Assembly (NCBI GenBank): GCA_025201845.1
Contig: MU603969.1
Location: 57,209-121,208 of the forward strand
Direction of reading: 5' to 3'
DNA from: Martensiomyces pterosporus
Lineage: Eukaryota > Kickxellomycota > Kickxellomycetes > Kickxellales > Kickxellaceae
DNA length: 64,000 nt
The translations under genes were made by a program, and so were the position numbers. Shown piece by piece: positions 20,401-30,136 of the stretch. Position 1 is the stretch's first letter. Each line of letters opens with the position of its first letter. Below the pieces are notes generated by a model. That model was given only the letters and a program-made list of their open reading frames with translations, made no database searches and was not told the origin of the DNA.

Positions 20401-23400
20401 CGCGTCAAAGATTGCGTATGCCTCTTTCCAAATTGCCTGCGGCGACTCAGAGGGCGGAGCGGAGACAATGATGGCAGCAAACGGGATTGCGCGCGGTGCG
20501 CTAGAGCTGGGCTCAGCATCCAGGTCAGTGCGTACCAAGCGAGCTGCTGCCACACCCGATACTCTGGTGCTGCTCTCAAAGGCGTCTCATGCGTACTCTG
20601 TCTTGGCGATGAAGCAGGGCGCACTAGCAGACTCTATCGACTTTAGTCTTCACAGCTACCGCATCCTCTGCTCCCTGCTCAAGTCGCTGTCCATTGCGCA
20701 CAAGAAATCTACCTTGGAACAGACAAGCAGCCACAACACGCAGTCCGAGGATGATCCGTTTTCCGACGCCAAGCCAGACGAGACAGAGGGTGCAGCGAGT
20801 GCGGGTGATGGCGAGGACGACAAGTCAGATGCTCAGTTTTTGGCGTTCAGCGGCAACTGGGAGCTGCAGCGGCTGCTGATCAGCAATATGGCGCACTTGG
20901 CAGAGATCTACTCGACGCGCGGCAGCGTCAAGGAGGCACAGTACTTCTTGAAGAAGGGGCTCGAGATCTCGGCGCAGATGCATGCACCGTACTCAGAAAG
21001 CCTTGTGCGCCTTCAAGAGGTCGATGTGCTGTCGCGTAAGAATCTGTGGGACGAGTGTGCAAGTGCGCTGCAGAAAGTGCGTGCAGCTACTGACGACCAG
21101 GCCGGCAGAGCACCAGCTAACATGGTTGGAGCCATGGAAGTTGCAGGCGCGCTTGTGCTTGAGGGCGACTCTTGGAGACGCTGCAGAAGCTATGAGCAGG
21201 CACAGGAGGCGTATACTCGTGCAGCGAGCCTGATCGAGGGCATGAGCGACGGCGAAGTCGCAAACGAGATATCACTGGTCGCTGCAGACCCGACAAAGAT
21301 GACGCCGCGGCTGGAGCGGATCATCGGCCAGATCACGCCTATTCGAGCTGCTCAGTCTGTGGGCAAGGTCAGCAGCCACGACGTTAGCAGCGACGAACTG
21401 GCTGGCCCGCTGTCCATTATCCGCAGCGACCTGACAACTCGCCAGCAGCTGGTATCATCGCTCAGTGGGTTGGCTGGCGACGCAAAGAGACATGTTCAAG
21501 ATTCTGATGCACAGGTCGCTCGCAGTATCGATAAGCAGCCCGAACACCTTTTGATGCAGGCCAACCTGCTGTTTGTCGAGTTGCAGCGCATGCTGGAGGA
21601 AGAGGAGGCATGGGGTCTAGTGCTCAAATCGGCACTCATGTTCCCCGCACTGCAGCGGTCTCGCACGCAGAAGCCTCGCAGGGGAACAATAAAAGCGCTT
21701 ATAAAGACGAAGCTGGGCGAGCTTGACGAGCTCCTTACTAGAGCGGCCGCAGCGGCTATTATCATCGGGTCGGCACACTGCGTCCACGAGTCGTGCAGTT
21801 TGCTTGCTCTTGTCAAATCGATGCACACCACGTTTGGACTTGGTGCGGTCGATGCGAGCGAGACAAGCAGCGTTATTGCAAGGGTCCTTGACGACGCCAA
21901 GAATATCACCGCAGTGCGCGAAGTAGTAGACGTCCTTCGGCACAAGCACGAGGACGTTCCTGCACAACTGACGATGTGGCCGACAGATATACTCGACATG
22001 AAAGCCGGCGCTGGTGCTGCCCACAAGTCCAGCAGCGATGTTGATTCGTCACCCTTGAGCTGCCGGTTGAATGCCAGCCAGTCGCCGTCGGCAAGAGGTG
22101 GAAGCCAAGCGGCTGGCGAGCGTGGATCGTCAGAGCTGCTGCTGTCTTCGCTCAACAGGCTTTCGCTGGCTGGTCGCGAGAGCGAGAACCGCAGTATCGA
22201 CGGCTTTGCGGGAGACCAGGAACGAGTGTTCATGAACACTGTTGACGGCAGTAGGATTGTGTCGGAGTGGACTGTCAGCGAGGGTATCCAGAGCCGTACC
22301 CTAGCCGACGCCCTCCCCTCTTCATGGGTTGCGTGTGGTGTGTCCATTGACCGCTCCCGCAACATCATGTTTGTCACTCGCTATCAGAATGGCCATGGTC
22401 CGGTCGCTGTCTGCCTCCCTATGCGCACAGTTGAGGCAGGTGCTGACACCTTCGATATTGGGGTGGGGGACGCTGAAAGCCAAGGCGCTTTTGATGGGGC
22501 ATACCAAAAGCTCAAGACGATCATTGCCGAGTCTGACAAGACCATGAAGACTGGCAGTAGCTGCAGCACTGACGATGAAAAGCGTAAATGGTGGCTGCAC
22601 CGCACATCGTTAGACAGACAGCTCGGGGATCTGCTGGAGAGCATCGAGGACGAATGGCTAAGCGGATTCAAAGGCATTCTGCAACCAGAAGACAGCTTGA
22701 GCGGCGACATCGACATTGACCTGCTTCGAAGCAGAATTCAATCATGTGTCGGCAAGAGCCTCTCCAAGGCATTTGCGACAAAGGCCAAGTCCCTGGATCT
22801 GTCAGACAACATCTGCCTGTTTGTGCTTAATGCTGCAGGCAGAATCTGGCGGCACCACAGCGGCCACAGCAGCAAAGAAGCGTGCGAGAGCAGCGACTGG
22901 CTCGATGTTTGCTCAATGCTGCTAGACACGTACTGCTACCAGGGAGCTGCGCCAACCTTTGAGGAAGACGGCATCAACGAGTTTGCTGACAGGCTGAAGG
23001 ACGCAGCTCTTGAGTTTATCGATAGCACTGGTATTGGGAAGCGCGAGGATAAGGCGAGCGGCAAGCGGCACCTGATACTTGTGCTTGACAAGCACGCTCA
23101 GCAGATCCCCTGGGAGTGCTTGCCTTGTCTCCGCGATTACCCAATTTCACGAATGCCATCAGTGGCATTCTTGCAGCACCGTCTGGCAATGGCCCGAGAA
23201 GGGGTTTGGTCTGCAGCGTCTATGAACCCAGCAAGCGGCAGCTCTGGCGGCCTGCTGTTTGAATCGCTAAGCAAGCCGACTGCGCCGCTGTTTGGCAACC
23301 AACCGCTGCTGTCTGGTGGCAGCGATGGCCTGGTGTTCTCGCCAATGCCTTCTTCGATCTCAGCTCTGGCAGCGCTCGACAAAAGGGGCAATGAGTCTAG

Positions 23401-24070
23401 CATGCCGCTATTTGCGTCTCCAGCTTGCACAGGTGTATCGGGGACTGCCTTGCCCGCAGACCACCCGCCAGGCGTAGCGGCAGACAGCAGCCGTGTGTTC
23501 TACATCCTCAACCCGGAGGGTGACTTGCACCGCACGCAGTCGAACTTTGAGGACTACCTTCGTGGACAGGCCAGCTGGCATGGAGTGATTGATCGCAAGC
23601 CAATGAGCCACGAATGTGAGCACGGCATATCATCCAGCGACGTGTTTCTTTATTTTGGACACGGGGGTGCCGAGAGCTACATCTCCCGTTCCCAGATTCG
23701 CAAGCTGCGTAGGTGTGCAGTGTCCTTGCTTGTCGGGTGCAGCAGCGGGCACCTCAAGCCTGCGGGCGAGTATGATGCGATGGGCACGGCGATGGACTAC
23801 ATGATTGGCGGGTGCCCCACTCTGGTGGCCAACCTGTGGGATGTCGGCGACAAGGACATTGACCGCTTTACAGCGGAAATGCTGCACTCTTGGGGTCTTG
23901 ACCAGCATACCTCTGGAAAAGTCGCATTGATGGCTGATCAGGAGGATGCGCCTCCAGGGCAGCAAGTGTCGCTGGCTGAGGCTGTGTGCAAGGCACGCAA
24001 GGCTTGCCGTATGGCATTCCTGACTGGCGCCGCGCCAGTTGTGTATGGAATCCCTGCATATCTCTGCTAG
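17402..24070 (+). CDS. ESP1: Separase (cysteine protease cleaving cohesin)
   Basis: A 2222-residue protein of the separase family, the caspase-fold protease that cleaves the Scc1/Rec8 kleisin at anaphase onset. The C-terminal protease domain is complete: H2087 in YFGHGGAESY and C2113 in LLVGCSSGHL, followed by GGCPTLVANLWDVGDKDIDR, a family hallmark. The long N-terminal region (about 1-1650) is helical and TPR/ARM-like, as in other separases, with a Ser-rich insertion near 1550-1610. The frame extends 42 codons upstream of the chosen ATG but reads as leader; MSEELLGSF is the better start. No intron is apparent. APC11, which acts upstream in the same pathway, lies 13 kb downstream. Confidence 0.95.
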   Translation: MSEELLGSFQSFSKCTASAEQKALKRLSQPENTARASRADIEFALGIVNQTNQLFSKKTGEIRKQCEASAAAFVESVERMIRVAVAAFRFLHANRSTAGFNPLALEKTISNFTTACANAHLGLRAWEGLSFLRACLLAHAEAHILAPASTKGATSSSRSALPTAGRALRKPAAKAKGAASTRAAPQKSDTAGSSEESLTTNMHRLSIGTGKANGSSSSRRTKDGAVGSIHFPVQYCNGDLAFNNLVVTLLCNFLRALSQDSASKQTAELAEDLARKNNSALDWCLRVHGIDSDSVEPFLGVCFRSYYALGTISEQHSLEIRLLGLVAYSKTKACDYRELLRYATRAALRAESSAAETQDLDGRLDAYFSGVLDLIKAQLGSLSVSPELVEFCHQAANVKQRAAGLEKALDACRLPLLSSQGDKDAHAKLVSESLSTYALVNSALRRGSLRSEAHSIALSLPLLADEALSPKARHTLAGWNSLAVCADMLRKIAKRAFGELRQPKLEPLQSDLAGVLIRVMDVAGRIYEAYISRGAAAKAESVGGTSAASLLNCNAEVYLLTIQFALQFQESSVAAQETTKSHSDRLLALCKKGKCSADFLRNHSTVFFNRGASLYQLKIYGQAAQTMDLAIGSLEQWIATSQASHASLGDALNQLCKRYEIAGSAYQSNRSFDDAAKLFGRAISWISAQFQDQVCTSIVSSQGHKVVLPPYSSVPENSAEVKRISQFVDRYVRMCAGRLVKDPREADLHASVVKYAADLPKDSVACAWLYEVEAYHWRPFSNAPSGSTSAIRTGHLTSALAIYETTSPLGYARCLIELAKLDRDGGSREACLDRLHAAMEITKELSEDSIYVLSALSECYAWRGIVGIEAGDMATDDIAACVNLWSLLHKQASAPIADSDGRSVPDCGLLRDAANTMNRTLELLMSRRMHALCSDILAVLFSISSTCERYDRSWAPTTMESLIGLGTTSLLQGHMSTAAEHFQAAASRYETGVLPVHVEVASKIAYASFQIACGDSEGGAETMMAANGIARGALELGSASRSVRTKRAAATPDTLVLLSKASHAYSVLAMKQGALADSIDFSLHSYRILCSLLKSLSIAHKKSTLEQTSSHNTQSEDDPFSDAKPDETEGAASAGDGEDDKSDAQFLAFSGNWELQRLLISNMAHLAEIYSTRGSVKEAQYFLKKGLEISAQMHAPYSESLVRLQEVDVLSRKNLWDECASALQKVRAATDDQAGRAPANMVGAMEVAGALVLEGDSWRRCRSYEQAQEAYTRAASLIEGMSDGEVANEISLVAADPTKMTPRLERIIGQITPIRAAQSVGKVSSHDVSSDELAGPLSIIRSDLTTRQQLVSSLSGLAGDAKRHVQDSDAQVARSIDKQPEHLLMQANLLFVELQRMLEEEEAWGLVLKSALMFPALQRSRTQKPRRGTIKALIKTKLGELDELLTRAAAAAIIIGSAHCVHESCSLLALVKSMHTTFGLGAVDASETSSVIARVLDDAKNITAVREVVDVLRHKHEDVPAQLTMWPTDILDMKAGAGAAHKSSSDVDSSPLSCRLNASQSPSARGGSQAAGERGSSELLLSSLNRLSLAGRESENRSIDGFAGDQERVFMNTVDGSRIVSEWTVSEGIQSRTLADALPSSWVACGVSIDRSRNIMFVTRYQNGHGPVAVCLPMRTVEAGADTFDIGVGDAESQGAFDGAYQKLKTIIAESDKTMKTGSSCSTDDEKRKWWLHRTSLDRQLGDLLESIEDEWLSGFKGILQPEDSLSGDIDIDLLRSRIQSCVGKSLSKAFATKAKSLDLSDNICLFVLNAAGRIWRHHSGHSSKEACESSDWLDVCSMLLDTYCYQGAAPTFEEDGINEFADRLKDAALEFIDSTGIGKREDKASGKRHLILVLDKHAQQIPWECLPCLRDYPISRMPSVAFLQHRLAMAREGVWSAASMNPASGSSGGLLFESLSKPTAPLFGNQPLLSGGSDGLVFSPMPSSISALAALDKRGNESSMPLFASPACTGVSGTALPADHPPGVAADSSRVFYILNPEGDLHRTQSNFEDYLRGQASWHGVIDRKPMSHECEHGISSSDVFLYFGHGGAESYISRSQIRKLRRCAVSLLVGCSSGHLKPAGEYDAMGTAMDYMIGGCPTLVANLWDVGDKDIDRFTAEMLHSWGLDQHTSGKVALMADQEDAPPGQQVSLAEAVCKARKACRMAFLTGAAPVVYGIPAYLC

Positions 24071-24254
24071 AAAGCAGCTGAATGCTATTTGAGCAAAGCA
24101 TTGGTGGCATTGATAGCACAAGGCGTTAGCAATTGTTTGGGTGCTATGGAGAAGGGGTTGGTAGCATGTTGGACCCAAGTGAGCGTGTCTATTTCTGTCG
24201 GCTGCATTATTCAGCATGATCAATAGCTATCTGGATGTTTGAAGTATGACATTG

Positions 24255-24260
24255 AATAAA
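24255..24260 (+). terminator. Probable polyadenylation signal of separase
   Basis: AATAAA in an AT-rich flank, 185 bases past the separase stop. Confidence 0.45.
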
Positions 24261-24292
24261 GTATGATTGCACTAAACTAAGAGCTTTCAAAA

Positions 24293-25573
24293 CTAGTCAA
24301 TTTGATGGTTGGGTAGCTGTCCAATAAGGTTTAAGAAATTGTAGGTTGAAATTTCTTTCACATCGTGTTTGCGCAAGAGAGCAGTGAACCACTCTTGCTG
24401 ACGACTGGTAGTGATCGCATTTATATATTTCAAATCGAGCGCTCGGTATCTGTTTCTGTTCCGGTATACTGAAAGCTTGCGATAGAGATCAGTAGCTGAT
24501 GAATAAATCAGTAGCTCACGCTGTAGGTTTAGGTTCTCAGGGAATTTGAATGCCTGGTGTATCTTGTCCCTTGCTTCTTCCCAGCAAGTTACGTCTTCAA
24601 GCTCATGCTCGACATAATAGCTTACAAGAGGAGGTGCGCAAGTCAGAAGCAACGACTTCCAACCCAAACTTTGGTCAGATGCAGTGGCTATACGCTGCGG
24701 GATGAATGAGTCAAGGTATTGGGCGGGATCTGCAGCGAGCTCTTTCGGATCAAACTCGGACCTGCAATACTCCGCAGTATACTCCAAATACAGCTTTGGA
24801 TCTTTAAGGATAGCAGCTTTTCCTGGCGACTCTGGAGTAGCCTTTATACACTCGTAGGTTAGGTGCCAGAGCGCTTTCGAAACAGCGTTAATACCATCGA
24901 TAAGGTTTGCGAACAAGGGCTTGTATTTTTGGATATAGGCGGTGATATCTGACACGGAATACATAGGACCAGACTGCTTAGGCTTCATACACTCGGCATC
25001 GATAAACAGCTCTTCAAAAACACCCAACAGCAGTCCATTTATATGCTTGTCCACTGTTCTTCTCCAGGAGAGCACCAGTTCTACACAGGCTGGTCCTGTG
25101 AGTTCCCTAGGATGACTTATATCGGCCACGCTCGCGGACTCTGTAGCCTCAAGGTTTTGTGGAAACATCTCCAAGAACAGTTTGATGGATGACTCTATGC
25201 TGGAGCTTGCTCTTTTGACGCTGTCAATCATATGCTGGTACCCGTTGTTGTTGTCGCTAACAGATTTGTCGATAGCATTTAGTTTGTCTGCTGAGAGCGG
25301 AATATCTGCCAGATTTTTGATACAGTCGATGATTGAGTCAACGTACACACATACCATCAAATTAGAGCCATCATTATCAACTGCGTTTTTGAGTGAATAG
25401 AGTGTGCTGAGTAGAATTGCAGCCTTTTTGGTTTTTGGTTTGGTCTGTGGCTCTTGCTCCTCGTCTATCACCACTTTCTCAAACGACTCTTCAAATGCGT
25501 CGTCAGCTGGATTTTGGGCGCTGGATGTTGCCTCACCGCGCTTGTTGTCAGTGCTGCTGGTGGCTGTGTCCAT
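24293..25573 (-). CDS. AT-rich orphan protein, 426 aa
   Basis: I do not recognise this protein. The chosen ATG at 25573 begins a hydrophilic Ser/Thr/Glu-rich N-terminus followed by a Lys-rich segment and then a mainly helical body. There is no signal peptide or clear membrane segment. A C-terminal part with CWEEARDKIHQAFKFPEN and many Tyr, Trp and Arg residues is faintly like a retroelement Gag fold, but no zinc knuckle, protease or polymerase is attached. Base composition differs sharply from its neighbours: codons here freely end in A or T, whereas flanking genes favour G or C. It is tail-to-tail with separase. An in-frame ATG upstream (25774) is possible but less likely. Confidence 0.6.
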   Translation of the reverse strand: MDTATSSTDNKRGEATSSAQNPADDAFEESFEKVVIDEEQEPQTKPKTKKAAILLSTLYSLKNAVDNDGSNLMVCVYVDSIIDCIKNLADIPLSADKLNAIDKSVSDNNNGYQHMIDSVKRASSSIESSIKLFLEMFPQNLEATESASVADISHPRELTGPACVELVLSWRRTVDKHINGLLLGVFEELFIDAECMKPKQSGPMYSVSDITAYIQKYKPLFANLIDGINAVSKALWHLTYECIKATPESPGKAAILKDPKLYLEYTAEYCRSEFDPKELAADPAQYLDSFIPQRIATASDQSLGWKSLLLTCAPPLVSYYVEHELEDVTCWEEARDKIHQAFKFPENLNLQRELLIYSSATDLYRKLSVYRNRNRYRALDLKYINAITTSRQQEWFTALLRKHDVKEISTYNFLNLIGQLPNHQID

Positions 25574-26076
25574 GGTGAAGTGCAGGTTCGTAAAAGAGCT
25601 GAGCAGCTTTGTGCGATGCTCAATAAGGCAAAGGTCAAATGTGCTGGCAGAACCGAAGATGCCATGCGATGCGCGGCACCTTTTATAACCCCAGACATCC
25701 CAGGAGCCAAAGAGTTTCATAAAATGGCAATGTGAAAGGCGGGCGATTTCATTTACCAGCGTCCGATGACGCAACGCTGCTTAGCTGTTTCTGGAAGATG
25801 GCTGCGTGCGGCACATCTGCAGCATCTGCGGTGGCGATCCAGTGATTTCGCTGTCCGGTAATCCCGAGCCAGGCGTATAATCTGCCTGCACGAAAAATTG
25901 GCTTATTTCACGTAATGCCATGTGAGGGCATTGCTGCCATCCTGAATCAGGCACAGGCGCAATAAACGGATTATTTATTTATCGTCCAGTATAAAAATGG
26001 GTGGGACAAGGCGGTAGTGAGTAATTATAGGTGGCGTCGCTATACCAACAGCACAAGGGCCACATGTATATTTTTT
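25574..26076. other. Spacer between the AT-rich orphan and FPP synthase
   Basis: This holds the promoter of the orphan and the 3' flank of FPP synthase, both on the minus strand. No gene seen. Confidence 0.4.
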
Positions 26077-27123
26077 TTACTTGGTGCGCTTGGCGACCTT
26101 GTTGAGGAAGGCAGTGAAAACCTCCCTGGGAACGAGGGTCTCATCGACCTCGCTGATCTTCTTCTGCAGGCCAGCAATGGCCGCATCCTCGTAGTCGCGG
26201 TAGACCTTCTCAATGTCCATCTCCTTATAGAGCTCCTTGACGCGCTGAGCGTGCTCGGCAGGCGCCTTCCTGCCATAGTTCTCGTTGAGGATCTGGCGCT
26301 GCTCGGGGGTGACGCGGTCAAGAGCCTGGACGACCAGCCACGAGCACTTGTTGTCCTCGATGTCGGTGCCGATCTTGCCAATGACCTCAGGCTCGCCGTA
26401 GCAATCCAAATAGTCGTCCTGGATCTGGAAGTAGGTGCCCAGGGGGACCAGGATGTCCTCGGCGACCTTGTACGCGGGCGAGTCCGCAGGCGTGCCGGTC
26501 ATCATGAGAGCCATAGCGACGGGCAAGTAGAAGGAGTAGTATGAGGTCTTGTACTTGACAATGTAGTGGTGCTTCTCGATCGAGAAGCGATCCAGGTTGA
26601 CGTCGTCCTCGGGGGCCGTAATCAGGTCGACCATCTGGCCCAGCTCGGTCTGGTACGAGGTCTCCTGGAGCAGCTCAAAGAGGTCAATGTAGTAGGGCTC
26701 CGAGCGGAAGTACTTCTTCAGCAGGCGGTAGATGCAGGCCTCCAGAATAAACGCATCGTTGATAGCCGTAATGCCCACATCCTTGCGGCGGTACCAGGCG
26801 GGCTGGCCGCGGCGCGTGGGGGACTCGTCCATGATGTCGTCGGCAACGAGGAAGAAGGCCTGCAGCCACTCGACTGCCCAGCCGAGGACCATGGCCTTCT
26901 CGTTGACGTCCTTGGGCAGCTCGCTCTCGCCGCGGACGATCTTCACCGTGTCGACGACGGAGAGCCCGCGGTTCATCTTGCCGCCGAGGACGTTGTACTC
27001 GATGACGTCCCCGATGCGCGCAATCATCTCGGGCGTGGCCCCGAAGGAGGGGAGCTCGGACAGAATGTCCTGGGTGAGCTGCGGGAAGAAGTCGGTGAAC
27101 TCTTTGCGTGTGGTGGCAGGCAT
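26077..27123 (-). CDS. ERG20: Farnesyl pyrophosphate synthase
   Basis: A 348-residue trans-prenyltransferase making FPP (C15) from IPP and DMAPP in the cytosol, for sterols, ubiquinone side chains, dolichol and protein prenylation. The first Asp-rich motif DDIMD is at 95-99 and the second DDYLD at 236-240. Two Phe residues at 90-91 precede the first motif, the eukaryotic FPP-length arrangement. GKMNRGLSVVD and KYKTSYYSFYLPV are family signatures, and the C-terminus ends in basic KRTK. The start MPATTRKEF matches the usual N-terminus; an in-frame extension to 27219 would add a hydrophobic leader and is unlikely. It is head-to-head with UDP-glucose dehydrogenase. Confidence 0.96.
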   Translation of the reverse strand: MPATTRKEFTDFFPQLTQDILSELPSFGATPEMIARIGDVIEYNVLGGKMNRGLSVVDTVKIVRGESELPKDVNEKAMVLGWAVEWLQAFFLVADDIMDESPTRRGQPAWYRRKDVGITAINDAFILEACIYRLLKKYFRSEPYYIDLFELLQETSYQTELGQMVDLITAPEDDVNLDRFSIEKHHYIVKYKTSYYSFYLPVAMALMMTGTPADSPAYKVAEDILVPLGTYFQIQDDYLDCYGEPEVIGKIGTDIEDNKCSWLVVQALDRVTPEQRQILNENYGRKAPAEHAQRVKELYKEMDIEKVYRDYEDAAIAGLQKKISEVDETLVPREVFTAFLNKVAKRTK

Positions 27124-27861
27124 GCTGTTGGTTACCTCGGCGAGATTGGCAGATGGGTAAATTGAATGGAAAAGCGCTACAAGTGTAAGGAAGAAAGAGG
27201 AAACGAATACGGCGTCCATTTTCTCCGCTTTTCAGCCTTCTTGTCACGATGAAAGGATGAAATGGCTTTTTTTTTTGGGTAAAGAGGATAAGATGAGGGG
27301 CGGGCTGTCAAAAGAGTAAACAGCGTGAGTGCCTTGGTCCAATAGGCGAGCGATTTTCTGGGTTCCTGGATTTTGCAGTCGCTCTTTGTTGTTGCTGTTT
27401 CATTGAGCCAAGACATTCTCGCAGTTGCCTGCAGTCCGCTCCTTGGTGTATGCGCTGGAGACAGGGATCTGCATTAGCTCCCGGCCGAGCCGCGCGTAAC
27501 CAGCAGCCTGTGCATGAATGCACCTGCTTGTTTCCCAGCAGCGGGGCTGGTGCTCAAGGGCATACGAGCTATGGCGACACGCTCTCGTCCTGGCACTTTG
27601 GTATACGCAAAACAGGCTACATGTGCAAGCAGAGCATACCAGTCGCGTGCTGGGGCTCCACATACACCAAAGACAGGATCCATATGGGCACCGACCATAA
27701 AATCAGGAGGTCCGCTGTCCTTGTGTAAATCCACCATTAATCCCAGCTACATTATATGCAGATGCATGCCAAAAGCGATTCGCCTACTTCTGAAAGCCCC
27801 CTTTCCGCACAATAGCCATCAAGCTTCTCCTTGCATTGCTTTCTCTTAAACAACGACACAG
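27124..27861. promoter_or_regulatory. Bidirectional FPP synthase / UDP-glucose dehydrogenase promoter region
   Basis: A 738-base divergent spacer. Several short overlapping open frames lack protein character. No clear TATA box in the expected position for either gene. Confidence 0.4.
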
Positions 27862-29274
27862 ATGGTGCAGATCTGTCCTGTGGCTCCCCGCACCACTCAC
27901 ATATGCTGCATCGGCGCAGGCTACGTTGGGGGCCCAACGAGCTCTGTGATGGCGTCCAGGTGCCCCGACATCCAGTTCACCGTTGTAGACACAGACAGGC
28001 ACCGCATCGACGCATGGAACTCTGGCAGCCTGCCCGTATACGAGCCCGGTCTAGACGCAATAGTCAAGGCGCAAAGGGGGCGCAACCTGCACTTTTCCAC
28101 GGATGTTGATGGGGCGATACGCCAGGCAGACGTCATATTCATTGCGGTGAACACGCCACCCGCCGAGCAGAACAGCGGGCCGGCTGATCTGCGCAATATC
28201 GAGCAGTGCGCCAGGCGGATCGCTGAGGTGGCGCAGAGCACCAAGATCGTTGTCGAGAAATCCACAGTGCCCTGTGGGACCGGCGACTTGATCTCCAACA
28301 CCCTCGCGCAATTCGCCCAGCCTGGCGTGGAATTCCACGTGCTCTCGAACCCAGAGTTTCTGAGCGAAGGCACAGCCATAGCGGACCTCTCCATGCCCGA
28401 CCGTGTTATTATAGGCGGCGTGGAGGGGTCGGATGAGGCTCAGCTGGCGCTCAAGTCAATTTACGCTAGGTGGGTGCCTGACGACCGGATAGTAACCATG
28501 GGAATGTGGTCGGCCGAGTTGGTCAAGCTAGCATCCAACGCCATGCTGGCCCAGCGTGTCTCGAGCATCAATGCAATCAGTGTGCTGTGCGAGCACGTGG
28601 ATGCCGACATTGCTGACGTGGCGCGCGGCTGTGGAATGGACTCGAGGATCGGCAGCAGGTTCTTGAGGGCGTCGGTAGGGTTCGGCGGGTCGTGCTTCCA
28701 CAAGGATGTGTCGAGCTTGGTGTGGCTCAGCGATTCTCTGGGTCTGCCCGAGGTCGCAGAGTACTGGCGGCAGGTGCTCAGGCTAAACGACTTCCAGACA
28801 TCAAGGTTTGCTGCCACCATCGCACAGACTGTTCAGGGCGGCCTTCACGGAAAGCGCGTTGCGTGTCTCGGATTTGCATATAAAAGCGATACTGGCGATG
28901 CTAGGAACACGCCGGCGGGCAACGTGTGCCGAGATCTCCTGCAGAGCGGCGCCCACCTGTCCATTTACGACCCGAAGGTGCCCGAGCACCACATCGTGGA
29001 AAAGATGGGCTCGTATGCAAGCGAGTCCGCAGGGTCCTGGGATGACAGGATACGCATCTGCAGCGACGTGTATGCGGCAGTTGGCCAGGCGCAGGCGGTT
29101 GTTGTTCTGACCGCCTGGAGCGAGTTCGCGCATATTGACTGGGCGCGGGTGCTTGCGAGGATGAAGAGGCCGGCGTACGTGTTCGACGGCCAGGTCATGC
29201 TCGACCATGAGGCTCTGAGGCGCCTGGGCTTTTGCGTTTACTCGATTGGGAAGACGCACGTGACGAATCAATAA
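27862..29274 (+). CDS. UDP-glucose 6-dehydrogenase
   Basis: A 470-residue enzyme oxidising UDP-glucose to UDP-glucuronate with two NAD+. The N-terminal Rossmann motif GAGYVGG is at 18-24. The catalytic cysteine C278 lies in GFGGSCFHKD, and the C-terminal UDP-binding domain carries GFAYKSDTGDARNTPA. Length is close to the animal enzyme (about 490) and longer than many bacterial forms. UDP-glucuronate feeds glucuronic-acid cell-wall polymers, known as typical of zygomycete walls, and UDP-xylose. UGGT, another UDP-glucose user, lies 8 kb downstream, probably by coincidence. Confidence 0.96.
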   Translation: MVQICPVAPRTTHICCIGAGYVGGPTSSVMASRCPDIQFTVVDTDRHRIDAWNSGSLPVYEPGLDAIVKAQRGRNLHFSTDVDGAIRQADVIFIAVNTPPAEQNSGPADLRNIEQCARRIAEVAQSTKIVVEKSTVPCGTGDLISNTLAQFAQPGVEFHVLSNPEFLSEGTAIADLSMPDRVIIGGVEGSDEAQLALKSIYARWVPDDRIVTMGMWSAELVKLASNAMLAQRVSSINAISVLCEHVDADIADVARGCGMDSRIGSRFLRASVGFGGSCFHKDVSSLVWLSDSLGLPEVAEYWRQVLRLNDFQTSRFAATIAQTVQGGLHGKRVACLGFAYKSDTGDARNTPAGNVCRDLLQSGAHLSIYDPKVPEHHIVEKMGSYASESAGSWDDRIRICSDVYAAVGQAQAVVVLTAWSEFAHIDWARVLARMKRPAYVFDGQVMLDHEALRRLGFCVYSIGKTHVTNQ

Positions 29275-29515
29275 GCTTTGAAACTCAGCAGACGTCGCTA
29301 CCACATTGCGCTGATATTGGAGCATTTTTGTGCCGCTCAAGCTCAATCGCATTTTCCCTGACCTTGCCATCTCCAGCTGCTGTACCTCTGCTACTGCTGA
29401 GCTCTTTCCTACATATACATTTCTACACACGCTATCGTGAATCAACATCGACAGCAGCAGCGGTAGTGGAGTGCCAACGTCCCGGTATCCGAGCCACTTT
29501 GAACCTAGTCACACC

Positions 29516-29895
29516 ATGTCACAGCTACAGACGTTTGTTGACCAAAAAGTCACTGTCATAATGAACGACGGCCGGCTAGTCGTGGTACGTGCACAACCCT
29601 TCCCCAGCTAACACCGTCTTCCATGCTTTGGGAGACAGAGCCTGCTTCTAACAACAAGACTGCTTTCAAATTGTAGGGAATGCTGAGGGGGCTCGATCAG
29701 ACAACAAACATCATAATGCAGGAGTGCCAGGAGCGGGTGTTCTCCGAAGACGAGGGCGTCGAGGTGGTCGACTTGGGCCTCTACTTGATCCGCGGCGACA
29801 ATATCGCTGTGATCGGTCTTGTGGACGAAGAGGCGGATAATGCGCTGGATCTGGGTAGCTTGCGAGGAGAGCCGCTGCAGCCAGTAAAGCACTGA
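29516..29895 (+). CDS. LSM8: U6 snRNA-associated Sm-like protein LSM8 (two exons)
   Basis: The nuclear-specific subunit of the Lsm2-8 ring that binds the U6 snRNA 3' end. Exon 1 is 29516-29584; the intron 29585-29676 has a GTACGT donor, a TCTAAC branch-like site and a TAG acceptor; exon 2 is 29677-29895. The product is 95 residues, matching the 96 of human LSM8. The Sm1 motif spans the junction (VTVIMNDGRLVV then GMLRGLDQTTNIIM). Sm2 is LYLIRGDNIAVIG. Only exon 2 appears as a long open frame, so the gene is easy to miss in part. Confidence 0.95.
29585..29676 (+). other. Intron of LSM8
   Basis: 92 bases, GTACGT donor, TAG acceptor, phase 0, with a TCTAAC branch-like site about 25 bases before the 3' end. 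Confidence 0.9.
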
Positions 29896-30136
29896 AGGGC
29901 GTACCTGCTCATTTCTCAAACATGTCCTTTCTACCTTCCACTTTCCACCTTAAAATCTTTTGTCTAATGTACACAACCATCAATCTCCTTCCATGCATCG
30001 CCCTCAGCGGCCTGAAGTGCTTGCTCCGCGAGGCGGTGATATAAACACGATTTTATAAACACATAATTTTTTTTTTTTTGGCTGCTTGCGGGCGAAGAGC
30101 GACAAAGAAAGAAAGAAAAAACAAGGGGGGTGGGTT

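Noticed and set aside
27124..27219. Hydrophobic N-terminal extension of FPP synthase
   Set aside because: The family starts close to MPATTRKEF, and FPP synthase is normally cytosolic with no signal peptide.
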